This document shows positions 63,535-64,000 of a DNA stretch of 64,000 nt, one piece after another. This stretch comes from Acetobacteraceae bacterium (GTDB lineage Bacteria > Pseudomonadota > Alphaproteobacteria > Acetobacterales > Acetobacteraceae). The DNA lies in assembly GCA_947455205.1 (NCBI GenBank), contig CANGNF010000001.1, forward strand, positions 124,001 through 188,000. The letters run 5' to 3'. The notes under the pieces were generated by a model, which did not search any database, was not told the origin of the DNA, and saw only the letters and a program-made list of their open reading frames with translations. The position numbers were made by a program, and so were the translations under genes. Position 1 is the stretch's first letter; every line of letters begins with the position of its first letter.

Positions 63535-64000
63535 CGCTGCAGCACCAGCGCGTCGACCACGCGCACGCCGCGGCCGGCGGGCAGCACGATCAGCGGGTTC
63601 ACCTCCACCTCGAAGGGGGCCTCGCCCAGGTCCGCCGCGAGCCAGCCGAAGCGGCAGATGGCATCCATCAGCGCCGGCAGGTCGCTGGCCGGGGCGCCGC
63701 GCACGCCCCCCAGCAGCGGGAACAGCCGGAGTTCGCGCAGCATGGCCTCGGCCTCGGTGGGGCCGATGGCGGGCAGGCGGAAGGCGATGTCCTTCAGCAC
63801 CTCCACATGGATGCCACCGAAGCCCACCGCCAGCACCGGGCCGAAAGTGGCATCCGGCGTGATGCCCAGCAGCATCTCCTGCCCGCCGGTCACCATCTCC
63901 TGCACCAGCACGCCGTCGATGCGGGCTTCGGGCTTGTAGGCCAGGGCATTGGCCAGGATCTGCGCGTGGGCGGCGGCGACGGCCTCGGCGCCCTGCACGC
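63531..64000 (-). CDS. NDP-forming acyl-CoA synthetase, C-terminal ATP-grasp part (start beyond window)
   Basis: Only the last 156 or so residues are visible; the frame continues past 64000. Segments VLVQEMVTGGQEMLLG, DATFGPVLAVGFGG and EVNPLIVLP are those of the ATP-grasp_5 domain at the C-terminal end of NDP-forming acetate/acyl-CoA ligases (AcsA/AcdB or Pat-like). These convert a carboxylate plus CoA and ATP to acyl-CoA. The start codon cannot be located here. It is coupled to the Bug gene by GTGA, and the Bug and racemase-like genes follow. Confidence 0.88.
   Translation of the reverse strand, partial: VQGAEAVAAAHAQILANALAYKPEARIDGVLVQEMVTGGQEMLLGITPDATFGPVLAVGFGGIHVEVLKDIAFRLPAIGPTEAEAMLRELRLFPLLGGVRGAPASDLPALMDAICRFGWLAADLGEAPFEVEVNPLIVLPAGRGVRVVDALVLQR

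Overview
This 64-kb window is a GC-rich (roughly 70% by eye) bacterial chromosome segment, most likely from an alphaproteobacterium of the Acetobacteraceae type (Roseomonas-like). The basis is the order gyrA-coaD-cyclophilins, the order recG-sdhE-mfd, and a large set of Bug (TctC-type) solute-binding proteins. This is inference from gene content; no search was run. I see 59 protein genes (two cut by the window edges), two tRNA genes, several hairpin terminators and no insertion sequence, phage or CRISPR array.

Layout. 1-2754 (-): DUF444 gene (partial) and prkA, the stress-kinase pair. 3231-7751: a Bug protein, two SDR dehydrogenases, a protein tyrosine phosphatase and an orphan TRAP binding protein. 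7887-18426 (+): a tightly packed eight-gene run (SDR, HisD/HpsN-like dehydrogenase, amidohydrolase, Gfo/Idh oxidoreductase, oxaloacetate-decarboxylase-like ICL/PEPM enzyme, FMN hydroxyacid oxidase, M81 MlrC-like enzyme, PepN). 18499-21217 (+): cyclase, cupin, hotdog-like protein, PhyH dioxygenase. 21248-23136 (-): two similar Bug genes in tandem, divergent from 23230-27683 (+), which encodes extradiol dioxygenase, FAD monooxygenase, alpha/beta hydrolase and MmgE/PrpD, apparently an aromatic meta-cleavage route.

27826-32521 (+) is housekeeping: gyrA, coaD, two tandem cyclophilins and tRNA-Lys(UUU). 32596-44136 is mixed: small membrane proteins, OsmC, a D-2-hydroxyacid dehydrogenase, Bug / LLM flavoenzyme / CaiB, a ferredoxin, DadA with an ABC amino-acid binding protein, a lytic transglycosylase, MsrP and an RTX-like protein. 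51013-44272 (-) is a seven-gene run: gliding-type ABC system (ATPase, permease, GldG, DUF4340), NUDIX, TSUP permease, Bug. 51089-57334: recG, divergent sdhE and mfd; SdhE carries an unusual four-copy 18-residue repeat tail. 57345-64000: FrnE-like DsbA protein, a twin-arginine amidohydrolase, tRNA-Ser(UGA), an LpxR-like lipid A deacylase, a membrane protein, and a racemase-like / Bug / acyl-CoA synthetase operon leaving the window.

Themes. Many genes overlap by ATGA or GTGA, implying translational coupling. Six Bug proteins, one DctP and one ABC binding protein are present without their membrane partners, and I could not identify a single transcriptional regulator. The best candidates for undescribed biology are the 7887-18426 catabolic run, the Bug-TSUP pairing, the cysteine-less racemase homologue next to an acyl-CoA synthetase, and the repeat-tailed SdhE.
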